A stretch of DNA of 64,000 nucleotides from Verrucomicrobiota bacterium (lineage in GTDB: Bacteria; Verrucomicrobiota; Verrucomicrobiia; Opitutales; Opitutaceae). Under the pieces are notes generated by a model. That model worked only from the letters and a program-made list of their open reading frames with translations. It made no database searches and was not told where the DNA came from. Shown piece by piece: positions 27,072 to 38,478 of this stretch. Location: assembly GCA_016235555.1 (NCBI GenBank), contig JACRKC010000094.1, positions 1 through 64,000 on the forward strand, written 5' to 3'. Position 1 is the stretch's first letter. Each line of letters begins with the position of its first letter. The position numbers and the translations under genes were made by a program.

Positions 27072-27146
27072 GGTGGAGCGCGTTGACCTCAACGCGCTTT
27101 GGTGTGCGAGCCCGCGGACCGGGGGTGGGGGGCAACGCGCTCCACC
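27072..27146. repeat. Dispersed palindromic repeat, family A, copy 4 (short)
   Basis: The left end matches the other copies (GGTGGAGCGCGTTGACCTCA). The right end keeps GGCAACGCGCTCCACC, while the centre is different and G-rich. It lies between the ATP-binding protein gene and permease 1. Confidence 0.85.
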
Positions 27147-27158
27147 ACAAGTGCTTTT

Positions 27159-28703
27159 TCACGCGTGTGCCTCCTTCACGCCGGCCATCATCAGGCCGAG
27201 TTTTTCCTCGGTGGCCTCGGCGCGCGCGACTTCGCCGACGATCTCACCGCCATTCATCACCAGAATGCGGTCAGCCAATCCGAGGATTTCTTCGAGTTCC
27301 ACGGAGACGATCAGCAACGCCTTCCCGGCATCGCGGAGCGCGATCAGTTTCTTGTGGATGAACTCGATCGCGCCGATGTCCACGCCGCGCGTCGGCTGGC
27401 CGACGATCAGCACGCGCGGGTCGACGTCGATTTCGCGGGCGAGCACGAGCTTCTGCTGGTTGCCGCCGGAGAACGCCGAGATTCGCTGCGCCGGCAGCGC
27501 CGGACGCACATCGTGCGCGGCCATCTTTTGTTCGCACGCGCCGCGAATCGCTGTGCGGTCGAGCAACGGGCCGCGGTGGTAAGCCGGACCGTCGTGGTAG
27601 CCGAGGATCGCGTTGTCCTCGGCGGAAAAACTCATCACGACACCCAGGCGCAACCGATCCTCCGGCACGTGGGCGAGGCCGAGGGTCCGGCGCGCGTGCG
27701 GATCGAGGTGCTCGCGCACGAGATCGCGCCCGCCGAGCTCGATCGCTCCGCGCGTCGGCCACCGGATGCCCGCGAGGGCCTCCAGCAGCTCGGTCTGGCC
27801 GTTCCCCGAAACACCCGCCACGCCGACGATCTCGCCCGCCCGCAAGTCGAAGCTCACGCCCTTCACGCGGGCGACTCCGAAGCGGTCGCGCACTTCCAGA
27901 TTGCTCACGCGCAGCAGGGCATCGCCGGGGCGTGCGGGGGCTTTTTCGACGCGCAACAGCACGGCGCGGCCAACCATTTTTTCGGCGAGCTCGCGCGGCG
28001 AGGTGTCACGCGTGGCGACCTCGCCGACGACGGCACCCTGGCGCATCACGGTCACGCGGTCGGTGACGGCCATGATCTCGCGGAGCTTGTGCGTGACGAG
28101 AATCACGGATTTTCCCTCGGTGCGCAGGCGGCCGAGCATCTTGAACAGCGCGTCGGCCTCCTGCGGGGTGAGCACCGCGGTCGGCTCGTCGAGGATGAGG
28201 ATCTCCGCGCCGCGGTAGAGTGCTTTCAGGATCTCGACGCGCTGCTGCACGCCGACCGGCAGCTCGGAGATGACGGCGTCGAGCGGCACTTCGAGGCCGT
28301 AATCGCGGGCGAGTTTTTCCAGCTCCGCGCGCGCGTGCGCGAGACTGCCCGCGAGGAGCGCGCCCCGCTCGACGCCCAGCACGACGTTTTCCAGCACCGT
28401 GAAATTCTCCACGAGCATGAAGTGCTGGTGCACCATCCCGATGCCCGCCGCGATGGCATCGTGCGGCGCATGGATGTCGACGCGCCGCCCTTTCACGAGG
28501 ATCTCACCGGCGTCGGCGCGGTGAAACCCGTAGACGATATTCATGAGCGTGGACTTGCCCGCGCCGTTTTCGCCGATGAGCCCGTGGATGCTGCCGCGCG
28601 CGACCGAGAACGAGATCGCGCGGTTCGCGTGAACGCTACCGAAGCGCTTGTCGATGCCGCGGAGTTCGAGCGCGGGGGCGGTTGGATTTATTCTTTCAAC
28701 CAC
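27159..28703 (-). CDS. Nucleoside-type ABC transporter ATP-binding protein (two ATPase domains)
   Basis: The 514-residue protein holds two ABC ATPase domains, as in sugar and nucleoside importers (NupA/YufO-like). The first has Walker A GENGAGKST, a signature-like region LPVGVQQRVEILKAL and Walker B ILILDEPTAVLTP. The second has the degenerate Walker A GVSGNGQTE, signature FSGGNQQKLVLAREI and VLIVGQPTRGVD. The start is a GTG at 28703 that lies at the edge of a long repeat; no better start is visible downstream. It energises the two permeases that follow. Confidence 0.9.
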   Translation of the reverse strand: MVERINPTAPALELRGIDKRFGSVHANRAISFSVARGSIHGLIGENGAGKSTLMNIVYGFHRADAGEILVKGRRVDIHAPHDAIAAGIGMVHQHFMLVENFTVLENVVLGVERGALLAGSLAHARAELEKLARDYGLEVPLDAVISELPVGVQQRVEILKALYRGAEILILDEPTAVLTPQEADALFKMLGRLRTEGKSVILVTHKLREIMAVTDRVTVMRQGAVVGEVATRDTSPRELAEKMVGRAVLLRVEKAPARPGDALLRVSNLEVRDRFGVARVKGVSFDLRAGEIVGVAGVSGNGQTELLEALAGIRWPTRGAIELGGRDLVREHLDPHARRTLGLAHVPEDRLRLGVVMSFSAEDNAILGYHDGPAYHRGPLLDRTAIRGACEQKMAAHDVRPALPAQRISAFSGGNQQKLVLAREIDVDPRVLIVGQPTRGVDIGAIEFIHKKLIALRDAGKALLIVSVELEEILGLADRILVMNGGEIVGEVARAEATEEKLGLMMAGVKEAHA

Positions 28704-28966
28704 GGATGGACACCGATGGACACGGATTCAAAACCACCCCAGCACAGTCGTGAAAATGGCCGCAGATAAAGATCCTCGGGCAAGCCCCGAGGCATGGGAC
28801 CAATCCCACCAGACAACCTTCGACCACGCATCGTAGCGGCGAGCGCCAGCGAGCCGACGCTCTTCGACTCGCTGGCGCTCGTCGCTACTCAACCACGGCG
28901 CAGCCTGCTTCGCGGGATCGGGCCCAACGAGAATGAATCTGTGTCCATCCGTGTTCATCCGTGGTG
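28698..28966. repeat. Long nested inverted repeat between the BMP gene and the ATPase gene
   Basis: Outer arms AACCACGGATGGACACCGAT and its complement near 28935-28966 lie about 270 bp apart. A second strong palindrome, GTAGCGGCGAGCGCCAGCGAG with its partner (28833-28889), is nested inside. No coding potential is seen. The left arm overlaps the GTG start of the ATPase gene, and the right arm ends nine bases from the BMP stop. Confidence 0.85.
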
Positions 28967-28974
28967 AAACCACC

Positions 28975-29985
28975 TCACTGCGCCCTGTATTCGCTCACCT
29001 TCAGCTTGCCGCTGATGATGTCGGCTTTGGCTTGCTTGAGCTTCGCCTCCATCCCGGGGGTGATGAGTTTGCGGTTGTGCTCGTCGAGGGAGAAATCGAC
29101 GCCGTTTTCCTTTAGTCCGAGCATGAGCTGGCCGGGTTTCCAGGTGCCGTTCTTCGCGGCGGTGAACGCCTCGTAGACCGCCACGTCGACGCGCTTCACG
29201 GCAGACGTGAGCACGCTGCCGGGGTGGAGATAGTTCTGGTTGCTGTCGCAGCCGATGCTGAGTTTGCCGGCGTCCTTCGCGGCTTGCATGACGCCGAGGC
29301 CGGTGGCGCCGGCGGCGTGAAACACCACGTCGGCGCCGCGGCCGAACTGGCTCTTCGCGAGCTCGGCGCCCTTGGTGGGATCGTTCCACGCGGCCGGCGT
29401 GGTGCCGGTCATGTTTTGGAAGACCTCGGCCTTCGGGTTCACGTATTTCGCCCCCTCGGCGTAGCCGAGCGCGAATTTGCGGATGAGCGGGATGTCCATG
29501 CCGCCGACGAAGCCGACCTTGCCCGTCTTGGAGATCATGGCCGCCGCCATGCCGCAGAGGAACGACGACTCCTGCTCGCGGAAATTGATCGACTGGACGT
29601 TGGGCAGGTCGACCACGGCGTCGATGATCACGAACTTCAGATTCGGAAACTGCTTCGCGGCCTTCTCCACCGCCGAGGCCTGCGTGAAGCCGGTGGAGAG
29701 GATGATCTGGGCGCCGCGGCGGGCGAGCTGCACCATGGCCTGCTCGCGCTGCGCGGCGTTGGTGATCTCGAACTCGCGGTAGGCGAGGCCGGTGTCCTTC
29801 TTGAATTTCTCCGCGCCCTCGTAGGCCGACTGATTGAACGAGCGGTCGAACTTGCCGCCCATGTCGTAGATGATCGCGGGCGTGAAATCGGCGGCGCGGG
29901 CCGCGGCGAAACCAAGGGCGAGCGCCGCGGCCGCGCGGACGAGGCCCTTCGACAGGCTCTGGGCAAGGCGGGTCAGATTCATCAT
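28975..29985 (-). CDS. BMP family nucleoside-binding protein of an ABC importer
   Basis: The 336-residue periplasmic protein is the substrate-binding part of the importer coded downstream. After a signal peptide ending LGFAAARAADF comes the family start PAIIYDMGGKFDRSFNQSAYEGAE. IILSTGFTQASAVEKAAKQFP and VGFVGGMDIPLIRKFALGYAEG follow. There is no lipobox cysteine, so it should be soluble in the periplasm and not a lipoprotein. BMP proteins bind purine nucleosides in characterised systems. The next codon (ATG at 29982) is an equally good start. Confidence 0.92.
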   Translation of the reverse strand: MMNLTRLAQSLSKGLVRAAAALALGFAAARAADFTPAIIYDMGGKFDRSFNQSAYEGAEKFKKDTGLAYREFEITNAAQREQAMVQLARRGAQIILSTGFTQASAVEKAAKQFPNLKFVIIDAVVDLPNVQSINFREQESSFLCGMAAAMISKTGKVGFVGGMDIPLIRKFALGYAEGAKYVNPKAEVFQNMTGTTPAAWNDPTKGAELAKSQFGRGADVVFHAAGATGLGVMQAAKDAGKLSIGCDSNQNYLHPGSVLTSAVKRVDVAVYEAFTAAKNGTWKPGQLMLGLKENGVDFSLDEHNRKLITPGMEAKLKQAKADIISGKLKVSEYRAQ

Positions 29986-30118
29986 GTGAAAGCAAACGGC
30001 AGCGATTCGCGTGCCGAGGCCGACGCTGCGAAAAACCCGGCGTTAATCAATGCCCGATCACACGCGCGCGGGCGGGCCGGCGAAATTCAAACTGAGGTCA
30101 GTTTCCGCATGCCTTGGC

Positions 30119-30189
30119 TGTAGCGGCGGTCTATGACCGCTGTCGTTGCGGCAAGGGGATTCGTTCGGCGGTCATAGACCGCCGCTACA
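30119..30189. repeat. Palindromic repeat upstream of the BMP gene
   Basis: TGTAGCGGCGGTCTATGACC at the left pairs with GGTCATAGACCGCCGCTACA at the right around a short unpaired centre. It sits in the 261-bp gap between the BMP gene start and the YdbL-like gene. The flanking non-repeat bases show no gene. Confidence 0.9.
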
Positions 30190-30246
30190 AATCGCTGACG
30201 TCAGTTGGAATCACACCTGGCGGTCCGGGCCGGCACGGCGCGGCGG

Positions 30247-30633
30247 TCACGGCTTCTGATACCACTGCCCGTCGTTGCCCTGCAGCCACACGCCGCGGCG
30301 GCTGCCGGCAGCGATTTTCTGCGCGCGACCGCGGCCGACCTGATCGATGGTGAGACGTTGCTCCTTCGCGATCGACTCGTAGAGCGCCTGGCGGTCGGAG
30401 TTCTCGGACGAGACGGTGCCCTGCTGGGCGCCGTTGAGCGAAGCGCGGGCCTCAAGGAAACCGCGGTGATTTTCGCCGACGAGCTTGCGCTCCTTCAATT
30501 CGTCGACGGCCGCGAGCCGCTGCTCCATGCGGGCGAGCACGGCCTTGCGATCCTCGGCGCGCGCGACGGCGCACCCGAGTCCGAACGACACGAGGAGAAA
30601 CAGGCAGCGGAAGAGGAGATGGGAGGGATTCAT
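30247..30633 (-). CDS. ydbL: YdbL-like periplasmic protein (DUF1318)
   Basis: The 128-residue protein has a signal peptide (cleavage likely after GCAVARAED) and a DUF1318 domain: KAVLARMEQRLAAVDELKE, then LYESIAKEQRLTIDQVGR and the terminal GVWLQGNDGQWYQKP. In E. coli YdbL is encoded with YdbH and YnbE, forms an envelope-spanning lipid-transfer system with them, and modulates their assembly. All three genes are here in the same order on the minus strand. Confidence 0.85.
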   Translation of the reverse strand: MNPSHLLFRCLFLLVSFGLGCAVARAEDRKAVLARMEQRLAAVDELKERKLVGENHRGFLEARASLNGAQQGTVSSENSDRQALYESIAKEQRLTIDQVGRGRAQKIAAGSRRGVWLQGNDGQWYQKP

Positions 30634-30637
30634 GGCA

Positions 30638-30826
30638 TTACGTCTTGTCGGAGCGCACCTGCATGGTCGCGGATTTGCGGTCGAGATCGCCGAAGACGTC
30701 GTCGAGCGCCTTGTCGAGTTTCACGTTCACGTCGACGACGGCGTGCACCTGGATCGGGTCCATCGTCACGTGGACACAGCCGCTGAGTGCGACGGCCGCG
30801 AGCAGGGGGAAGAGTCGGCGGAGCAT
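30638..30826 (-). CDS. ynbE: YnbE-like outer-membrane lipoprotein
   Basis: The 62-residue protein is a small lipoprotein with lipobox LSGC (Cys17), followed by VHVTMDPIQVHAVVDVNVKLDKAL, which matches the YnbE family. It ends just upstream of the YdbL-like gene. In E. coli YnbE caps the outer-membrane end of the YdbH bridge by beta-strand stacking. Function here is inferred from the conserved gene trio. Confidence 0.85.
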   Translation of the reverse strand: MLRRLFPLLAAVALSGCVHVTMDPIQVHAVVDVNVKLDKALDDVFGDLDRKSATMQVRSDKT

Positions 30827-30871
30827 GGCGGGGAGAATGCCACCAAGAGACTCACCAGCGCAAACAATGTT

Positions 30872-32128
30872 TCACCGGGCGGGGTTGAGCTGGATTTTGG
30901 TGCGGTCGTCGAGGCCGAGGCGGAGCACCTGCGTGAGCGGGCCGGAGAGGTTGACGGAGAACCGCACGCGCTCGACCGCCGTGCCCTCGGCCGGACGGGC
31001 GGCGACCTCCACGCTCGCCGTGCGCGCTCCGTCGGGACCGTCGGGCAGGAGTTTCACCTGGAGGTGCTCCAACAGGAGCGGCAACTCGCCCAGCTCGATG
31101 CGGCGCAGGGTGTCGTAGGCGGGATTGTCGGCGGAGAACCACGCCCGCAACGGCCCGGTCCACGCCGGCAGAAACGCGATGCGCGCCGGCGCGCGGCCGG
31201 TCAGCAGGCCGGGTGACTTCGCGAGCCGGAACGTCGCCGGCGCGCCCGGCGCCATGTCGAGCCCGCCCGCATCGGGCTGCACGCCGGCCTGGAGGCTCCA
31301 ATTCACCGCCACGCGGCCGGCCACCTGCCCGCGCGCCTCGGCCAGCGCCTGCGGCACGAACGCCGCCAGCTCGCCCAGCGCGATCCCGGAAAACTCGGCC
31401 GCGGTCCGGATCGCCGGCGCCGCGGGATCGAGCGTGAACGACGCGAGTGCCAGCCGCCCGCCAAACGCATCGAGCTGCGCCCGCCGCACCTCCACGCGTC
31501 CCGCTTCCCCGCCCGCCACCTCCAGCACCACCTGGCGCACCGCGACACCCGCGAACTGCACGAGGCCGATGCGCACCTGCGCCGCGCGCAACGCCACCGC
31601 CGGTCCGACAAACACCAGCTCCGCCTCCGCGGCGAGGTCCCCAGCCGACCACGCCTGCTCCTCACTGGCGGCGCGCGCGTCGGTCAGGTGCGCGCGCACG
31701 GTGCCGCGCCACGCCGGCCCATCCCACGTCCCCTCTCCCGTCACGCGCAAGGTGCCGCCGAGCGTAAGGTCGGCCGGCTTGACCGGCACGCCCGCCCGCG
31801 CCGCCGCTTGCCGCCACCATTCGGCCACGGCGAGGTCCGCTTCCCGCAGCGTCCACGATCCGGGCCGGCCCGCGCGTGGCGGCGTGAGCGTCACCCGCAG
31901 CGCAAGGCCGGGCCCCTTGGCCTCGATGTCGGCTTGCGGTCCGCCGTCGGCTCCCGCGACCACCTGCACCCGCCACGCGATTTCGGGCAGGCCGGAGCCG
32001 TCGGTCAGTTGGAATTTTCCCGCGAGTTCGCCAGTGAGCGGCGGAAACGGCCACGCGGCCGGCTCGGCGGCGGCCAGACTGCCCGTCACTCCGAGCAGGC
32101 CAGCAACGAGGAGACGGCGGAGAAGCAT
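30872..32128 (-). CDS. ydbH: YdbH-like AsmA-superfamily envelope bridge protein, short form
   Basis: The 418-residue protein starts with a signal peptide or anchor (LLVAGLLGVTGSLAAAEP). It consists mainly of the repetitive beta-strand pattern of AsmA/YdbH proteins, such as RLALASFTLDPAAPAIRTAA and PLLLEHLQVKLLPDG. It precedes ynbE and ydbL. E. coli YdbH is about twice as long, so this version keeps the C-terminal, outer-membrane-facing half. Whether a short form can span the periplasm alone is unclear. Confidence 0.75.
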   Translation of the reverse strand: MLLRRLLVAGLLGVTGSLAAAEPAAWPFPPLTGELAGKFQLTDGSGLPEIAWRVQVVAGADGGPQADIEAKGPGLALRVTLTPPRAGRPGSWTLREADLAVAEWWRQAAARAGVPVKPADLTLGGTLRVTGEGTWDGPAWRGTVRAHLTDARAASEEQAWSAGDLAAEAELVFVGPAVALRAAQVRIGLVQFAGVAVRQVVLEVAGGEAGRVEVRRAQLDAFGGRLALASFTLDPAAPAIRTAAEFSGIALGELAAFVPQALAEARGQVAGRVAVNWSLQAGVQPDAGGLDMAPGAPATFRLAKSPGLLTGRAPARIAFLPAWTGPLRAWFSADNPAYDTLRRIELGELPLLLEHLQVKLLPDGPDGARTASVEVAARPAEGTAVERVRFSVNLSGPLTQVLRLGLDDRTKIQLNPAR

Positions 32129-32193
32129 CGATAGGGAAAATTCGGCGACGATGCGGATGGTGTTATTCCAACGCGGTTGATATTTGGATGATC

Positions 32194-32260
32194 GTAGGTC
32201 GGGCTTTACGCCCGACGCTTACCCGCCGTCGGCGGATGTCGGGCATAAAGCCCGACCTAC
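32194..32260. repeat. Palindromic repeat, family B (GTAGGTCGGG), copy 1
   Basis: Arms GTAGGTCGGGCTTTACGCCC and its complement GGGCATAAAGCCCGACCTAC enclose a small GCCGTCGGCGG centre. A second copy lies at 38431-38478. The rest of the 243-bp gap between glgP and ydbH shows no gene. Confidence 0.88.
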
Positions 32261-32371
32261 CCACACGACCCGATAGTCCAATCTTCATGTGCCGTTGGTG
32301 TTAGCCACACTCCGCCCGCCGGGCGAGCCCAACTCTCCGACCCCGCACCGCGCGCGCGGCCACGCGCGGGG

Positions 32372-35029
<2,658 letters not shown>

Positions 35030-35174
35030 GGGAAAAGGGCAATCGGTTAAAACAGAATTCGTGCCAGAGCGAGCGCAGGTTTAGGCATATTTCCAGCCGG
35101 GGCGCCGCCCACTTTTCTACACATCGAGCGCCGCGCCGGAGGAGCGGCGGTTCTCAACCGCCGAACTGCCCGGG

Positions 35175-36980
35175 TCATTTCTGGAACCGCCGTGCGAGTT
35201 CCCCGTGGTTCAACTCGATGTAGGTCGGGCGCCCGGCCGGGCTCGTGAGCGGGGCGGTGGTGGCAAACAACTGCGCCACCAACGCGCGCAACTCGGCCTC
35301 GCCCTGCGTCGCGGGCAGGCGCACGGCCCTGGCCGCCGCGAGCCGCGCGAGTTCTTCGCGGGCAAGATCGGCGTTCTTCTCCGGCATCCGCCCGTCGCGA
35401 AACGCGCCGAGCAAATCGCGCAGGAACGGCTCGGCGTCGGCCGGTTCCATCCACGTCGGCACGGCTTCCACCCGGAAGAAATTCCGGCCGAACTCGCTCA
35501 CCTCGAAACCGTGCGCCGCGAGAAACTTCAGGCGGTCGAGCAGCAGCGCCGCCGCGATCGGATCGAGTTCGAGCGGCACGGGCAGCAGCAGCCGCTGACT
35601 CGGCACCGCGCCGGCACGAAACTGTTCCTGCAACCGCTCGAACCACACGCGCTCGTGCGCCGCGCGCCGGTCGAGCAGCACGACGCCCGCGGTCGTCTCG
35701 AACACCGCGTAGTTGCCATGCGCGAGCGCGAGGAAACGCCAGGCGGGCGCCGCCGCAGGCGCAACCGGCAATGAGGAATGCCAAGTGCCGGATGCCGAAT
35801 GGGAACCAGTAGCCGGCACTGGAACAGACGGGGTCGAGTTCGTAGCCCCGGCTTTAGTCGGTTCCGGAAAACTCCGGCTAAAGCCGGGGCTACGAACTCC
35901 AACCGTTGGCGCCACCGGAGCTGGAAGCGCCTTCGGCGATTCGGCACTCGGCATTTGGCGTTCGGCATTTCCCGCGGTCGCGGGCGGAGTGCCCAATTCG
36001 CGCAATCGCTGCAGCACCGAGCGGATCACAAAGCTCCTCACCTGCGGCTCGCTGCGGAAGCGCACTTCGCGCTTGGCCGGGTGCACGTTCACATCGACCG
36101 CCGCCGGATCGCACTCGAAGAACACGAACGCGAGCGGGTAGCGGCCCTTCGGCAGCGATTCGTGATAGCTCTCGATGAGCGCGTAGTTGAGCGTGCGGCT
36201 GTCGACCGGCCGGGCGTTCACGAACACGATCATCTCGTGGCGCGTCGCCCGCCCCACCCCGGGCCGTCCGATGAGCCCGCCCAGCCGCAGTCCCGGCTCC
36301 GCCGCCTCGATCGGGACGAGTGACTCGGCCGTCTGCCGGCCGAAAATCTCCGCGACGCGCTCGCCGAGCGTCGCGCACTCCGGCGACCGGAAAATCACGC
36401 GCCCATCCTCGATCAACGTGAAGGCCGTGCGCGGACACGCCAGGGCGTAGAGCCGCACCCCTTGCACGATATGCGCCGCCTCGGTCTGGTCGGTCTTGAG
36501 AAATTTCCGCCGCGCCGGCACGGAGTTGAAGAGATGCGTGACCTCGATGCGCGTGCCCACCGGCCGACCGCAGTCGCGCACGTGCACCAGCTTGCCGCCG
36601 TTCACGAGAATCTCCGTGCCGAGGTCGCTCCCCGCCTCCCGCGTCTGCAACTCGAACCGCGACACGCTCGCGATCGACGGCAGCGCCTCGCCGCGAAAGC
36701 CGTAGCTCGCGAGCCGGTCGAGGTCCGCCGCCTCCGCGATCTTGCTCGTGGCATGGCGCTCCAGCGCGAGGAGCGCATCGTCCCGCGACATGCCCGAGCC
36801 GTTGTCTTCGACGCGCATGAGCGAGCGCCCGCCGTGGCGGAACTCCACCTCGATGCGCGTGGCGCCGGCGTCGAGCGCGTTTTCGACGAGTTCCTTCACG
36901 ACCGCCGCCGGCCGCTCAATCACCTCCCCCGCCGCGATCTGGTTCGCGACGCGGTCGGGGAGGATGCGGACCTTGGCCAT
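35175..36980 (-). CDS. mutL: DNA mismatch repair protein MutL with repeat-derived linker
   Basis: The 601-residue MutL has an N-terminal GHKL ATPase (ELVENALDAGATRIEVE, VEDNGSGMS, GFRGEALPSIASVS) and a C-terminal dimerisation domain (~430-601). The Pro-rich linker between them contains the translated palindrome at 35836-35899, giving SPGFSRSFPEPTKAGATN at about residues 361-382. The endonuclease motif DQHA-x2-E-x4-E appears as DRRAAHERVWFE, so two of its residues are changed. Latent nuclease activity is therefore doubtful. The ATG at 36980 is the family start. Confidence 0.93.
   Translation of the reverse strand: MAKVRILPDRVANQIAAGEVIERPAAVVKELVENALDAGATRIEVEFRHGGRSLMRVEDNGSGMSRDDALLALERHATSKIAEAADLDRLASYGFRGEALPSIASVSRFELQTREAGSDLGTEILVNGGKLVHVRDCGRPVGTRIEVTHLFNSVPARRKFLKTDQTEAAHIVQGVRLYALACPRTAFTLIEDGRVIFRSPECATLGERVAEIFGRQTAESLVPIEAAEPGLRLGGLIGRPGVGRATRHEMIVFVNARPVDSRTLNYALIESYHESLPKGRYPLAFVFFECDPAAVDVNVHPAKREVRFRSEPQVRSFVIRSVLQRLRELGTPPATAGNAERQMPSAESPKALPAPVAPTVGVRSPGFSRSFPEPTKAGATNSTPSVPVPATGSHSASGTWHSSLPVAPAAAPAWRFLALAHGNYAVFETTAGVVLLDRRAAHERVWFERLQEQFRAGAVPSQRLLLPVPLELDPIAAALLLDRLKFLAAHGFEVSEFGRNFFRVEAVPTWMEPADAEPFLRDLLGAFRDGRMPEKNADLAREELARLAAARAVRLPATQGEAELRALVAQLFATTAPLTSPAGRPTYIELNHGELARRFQK
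35836..35899. repeat. Palindromic repeat inserted in frame inside mutL
   Basis: GAGTTCGTAGCCCCGGCTTT and its complement AAAGCCGGGGCTACGAACTC flank a TCCGGAAAA centre. The element is 64 bp and is read through by mutL in the linker region without a stop. It has the same architecture as the intergenic palindromes, which marks it as an insertion tolerated by a disordered linker. Confidence 0.88.
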
Positions 36981-36998
36981 GAGGGGGAAAGGGCGGAC

Positions 36999-38429
36999 TC
37001 AATCGCGGCTTTTCGCCGCCGGGTCAACGCGCACCGTGTTCGCCCCAGCTTCCGTCCCGCGCCCGAGGCTCCGCAGGTCGATGAGGTTGACGAGATACGT
37101 CGCCGCGCGCATCGGGCGCAGGATGGCGTTGCCGATGAGGATCGGCTCGACCGGGTGCCCCTTGTCCTCCGGCAGCCGGGCGATCAGCGGCGAGGCGACG
37201 AGCGCGCCCACGGCCACGCTCACAAAAAACCACTGAAACACGCCGGCATCGAACGCCCGCGCCGGGCCGCCGTGTTTCAGGAAATGGCCCCACACGATCG
37301 GCGAGAGCCCGCCGACGAACGCCGTCAGCGCGCCGTGGATCGACACCACGAGGGTGCGGTCGTCCGCGGCGAGGAGTTTCGGCAGATAGTTGAGGTTCGC
37401 GATGGCCCACGTCGCCGCGCCGAGCCCGATCAGGAAGTAGACCGCAAACACTCCCGCGATGCCGCCGAATCCGTTGCGCAGGTAGCACCACCAGTAGACG
37501 GCCACGAGCAGGTAGAGTCCGAGCGCGAGCAGGAAAAACGGTTTCGCGCCCGTGATGTCGATCCGCCGCCGGATGGTCCACGCCGCGACCATCACGCCCG
37601 CATACCGCAGCACCTCGAACAGCATGATCTGCCCGCTGGAGAGCGCGGGGCCCACCTTCAGGTAATAGGCCGCGAAGGGCGGAATCGGCGTCGAGATGAT
37701 CGCGAAGATCACCGCCAGCCACACATAGCTGCGAAACGGCGACGGCCGGAGCAGGTGGCGGGGCGTGTCGCGCAACACCGTGCGCAGGCTGATCGACGCG
37801 GGACGCTCGGCGTCGGGCAGTTGCCGCAGGGAGAAATAACTGATCGTCGAGCCGACCAGGGCGATGGCGTATTGCACCAGCAACGCCCAGTAGACGGGCA
37901 GCAGCGCGAACAACGCCGCGCACGCCAGCAGCGTGCCCACGCTCGCGACCGCCGCCACGAACTGGTCGTTGGCCCAGTAGCGTCCACGCAGACCGGCCGG
38001 CAGGATCGCGTAAAACCACGCCACGCCCGACGCCGCGCCGATCGAGCGAAACACGCAGAAGAAAAACACGCTCCAGACGAGCGCCGCCACCATCCACGGC
38101 AGCGGCCCGCGCAGCAGCGCGACCGCGGCGAGCACCGCCGGCACCGCGAGGAAAAAACTCCGCGTGCGCCAGCCGCCGAGCATCACCGCCTTGAAACCGT
38201 AGCGCGGCAGCAGCGCCGTCGACACGATCTGCACCGGGGTCAGGACAAACACGAACGAATAGGCCAGCCCGACCTGAAACGGCGTCGCGCCCAGCTGCTC
38301 GGCGAAGAGCACCATCGGCGTGCCGATGCCGATCTGCCACGCGAGGGCGTTGAAAAACGCGAACGTCAACCCCGGCCGAAACGGAAAGAGTTCCGGGTCG
38401 GATTTGGCGGTCGGAAAAAACGAAGGCAT
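36999..38429 (-). CDS. Major facilitator superfamily transporter
   Basis: The 476-residue protein has about 12 membrane helices in two halves. FAFFNALAWQIGIGTPMVLF forms helix 1, and a charged loop GWRTRSFFLAVPAVLA follows helix 2. A central loop links the halves near residue 200. No substrate motif is recognised. Its start codon is two bases from family B repeat copy 2, so no ribosome-binding site of its own is visible. It lies downstream of argH on the same strand. Confidence 0.8.
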   Translation of the reverse strand: MPSFFPTAKSDPELFPFRPGLTFAFFNALAWQIGIGTPMVLFAEQLGATPFQVGLAYSFVFVLTPVQIVSTALLPRYGFKAVMLGGWRTRSFFLAVPAVLAAVALLRGPLPWMVAALVWSVFFFCVFRSIGAASGVAWFYAILPAGLRGRYWANDQFVAAVASVGTLLACAALFALLPVYWALLVQYAIALVGSTISYFSLRQLPDAERPASISLRTVLRDTPRHLLRPSPFRSYVWLAVIFAIISTPIPPFAAYYLKVGPALSSGQIMLFEVLRYAGVMVAAWTIRRRIDITGAKPFFLLALGLYLLVAVYWWCYLRNGFGGIAGVFAVYFLIGLGAATWAIANLNYLPKLLAADDRTLVVSIHGALTAFVGGLSPIVWGHFLKHGGPARAFDAGVFQWFFVSVAVGALVASPLIARLPEDKGHPVEPILIGNAILRPMRAATYLVNLIDLRSLGRGTEAGANTVRVDPAAKSRD

Positions 38430-38430
38430 C

Positions 38431-38478
38431 GTAGGTCGGGGTTTAGCCCCGACACGTCGGGCGTGAAGCCCGACCTAC
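38431..38478. repeat. Palindromic repeat, family B (GTAGGTCGGG), copy 2
   Basis: GTAGGTCGGGGTTTAGCCCC and the complementary GGGCGTGAAGCCCGACCTAC form the arms. The 48-bp element makes up essentially the whole spacer between argH and the MFS gene. It contains the argH stop codon TAG. Confidence 0.9.
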
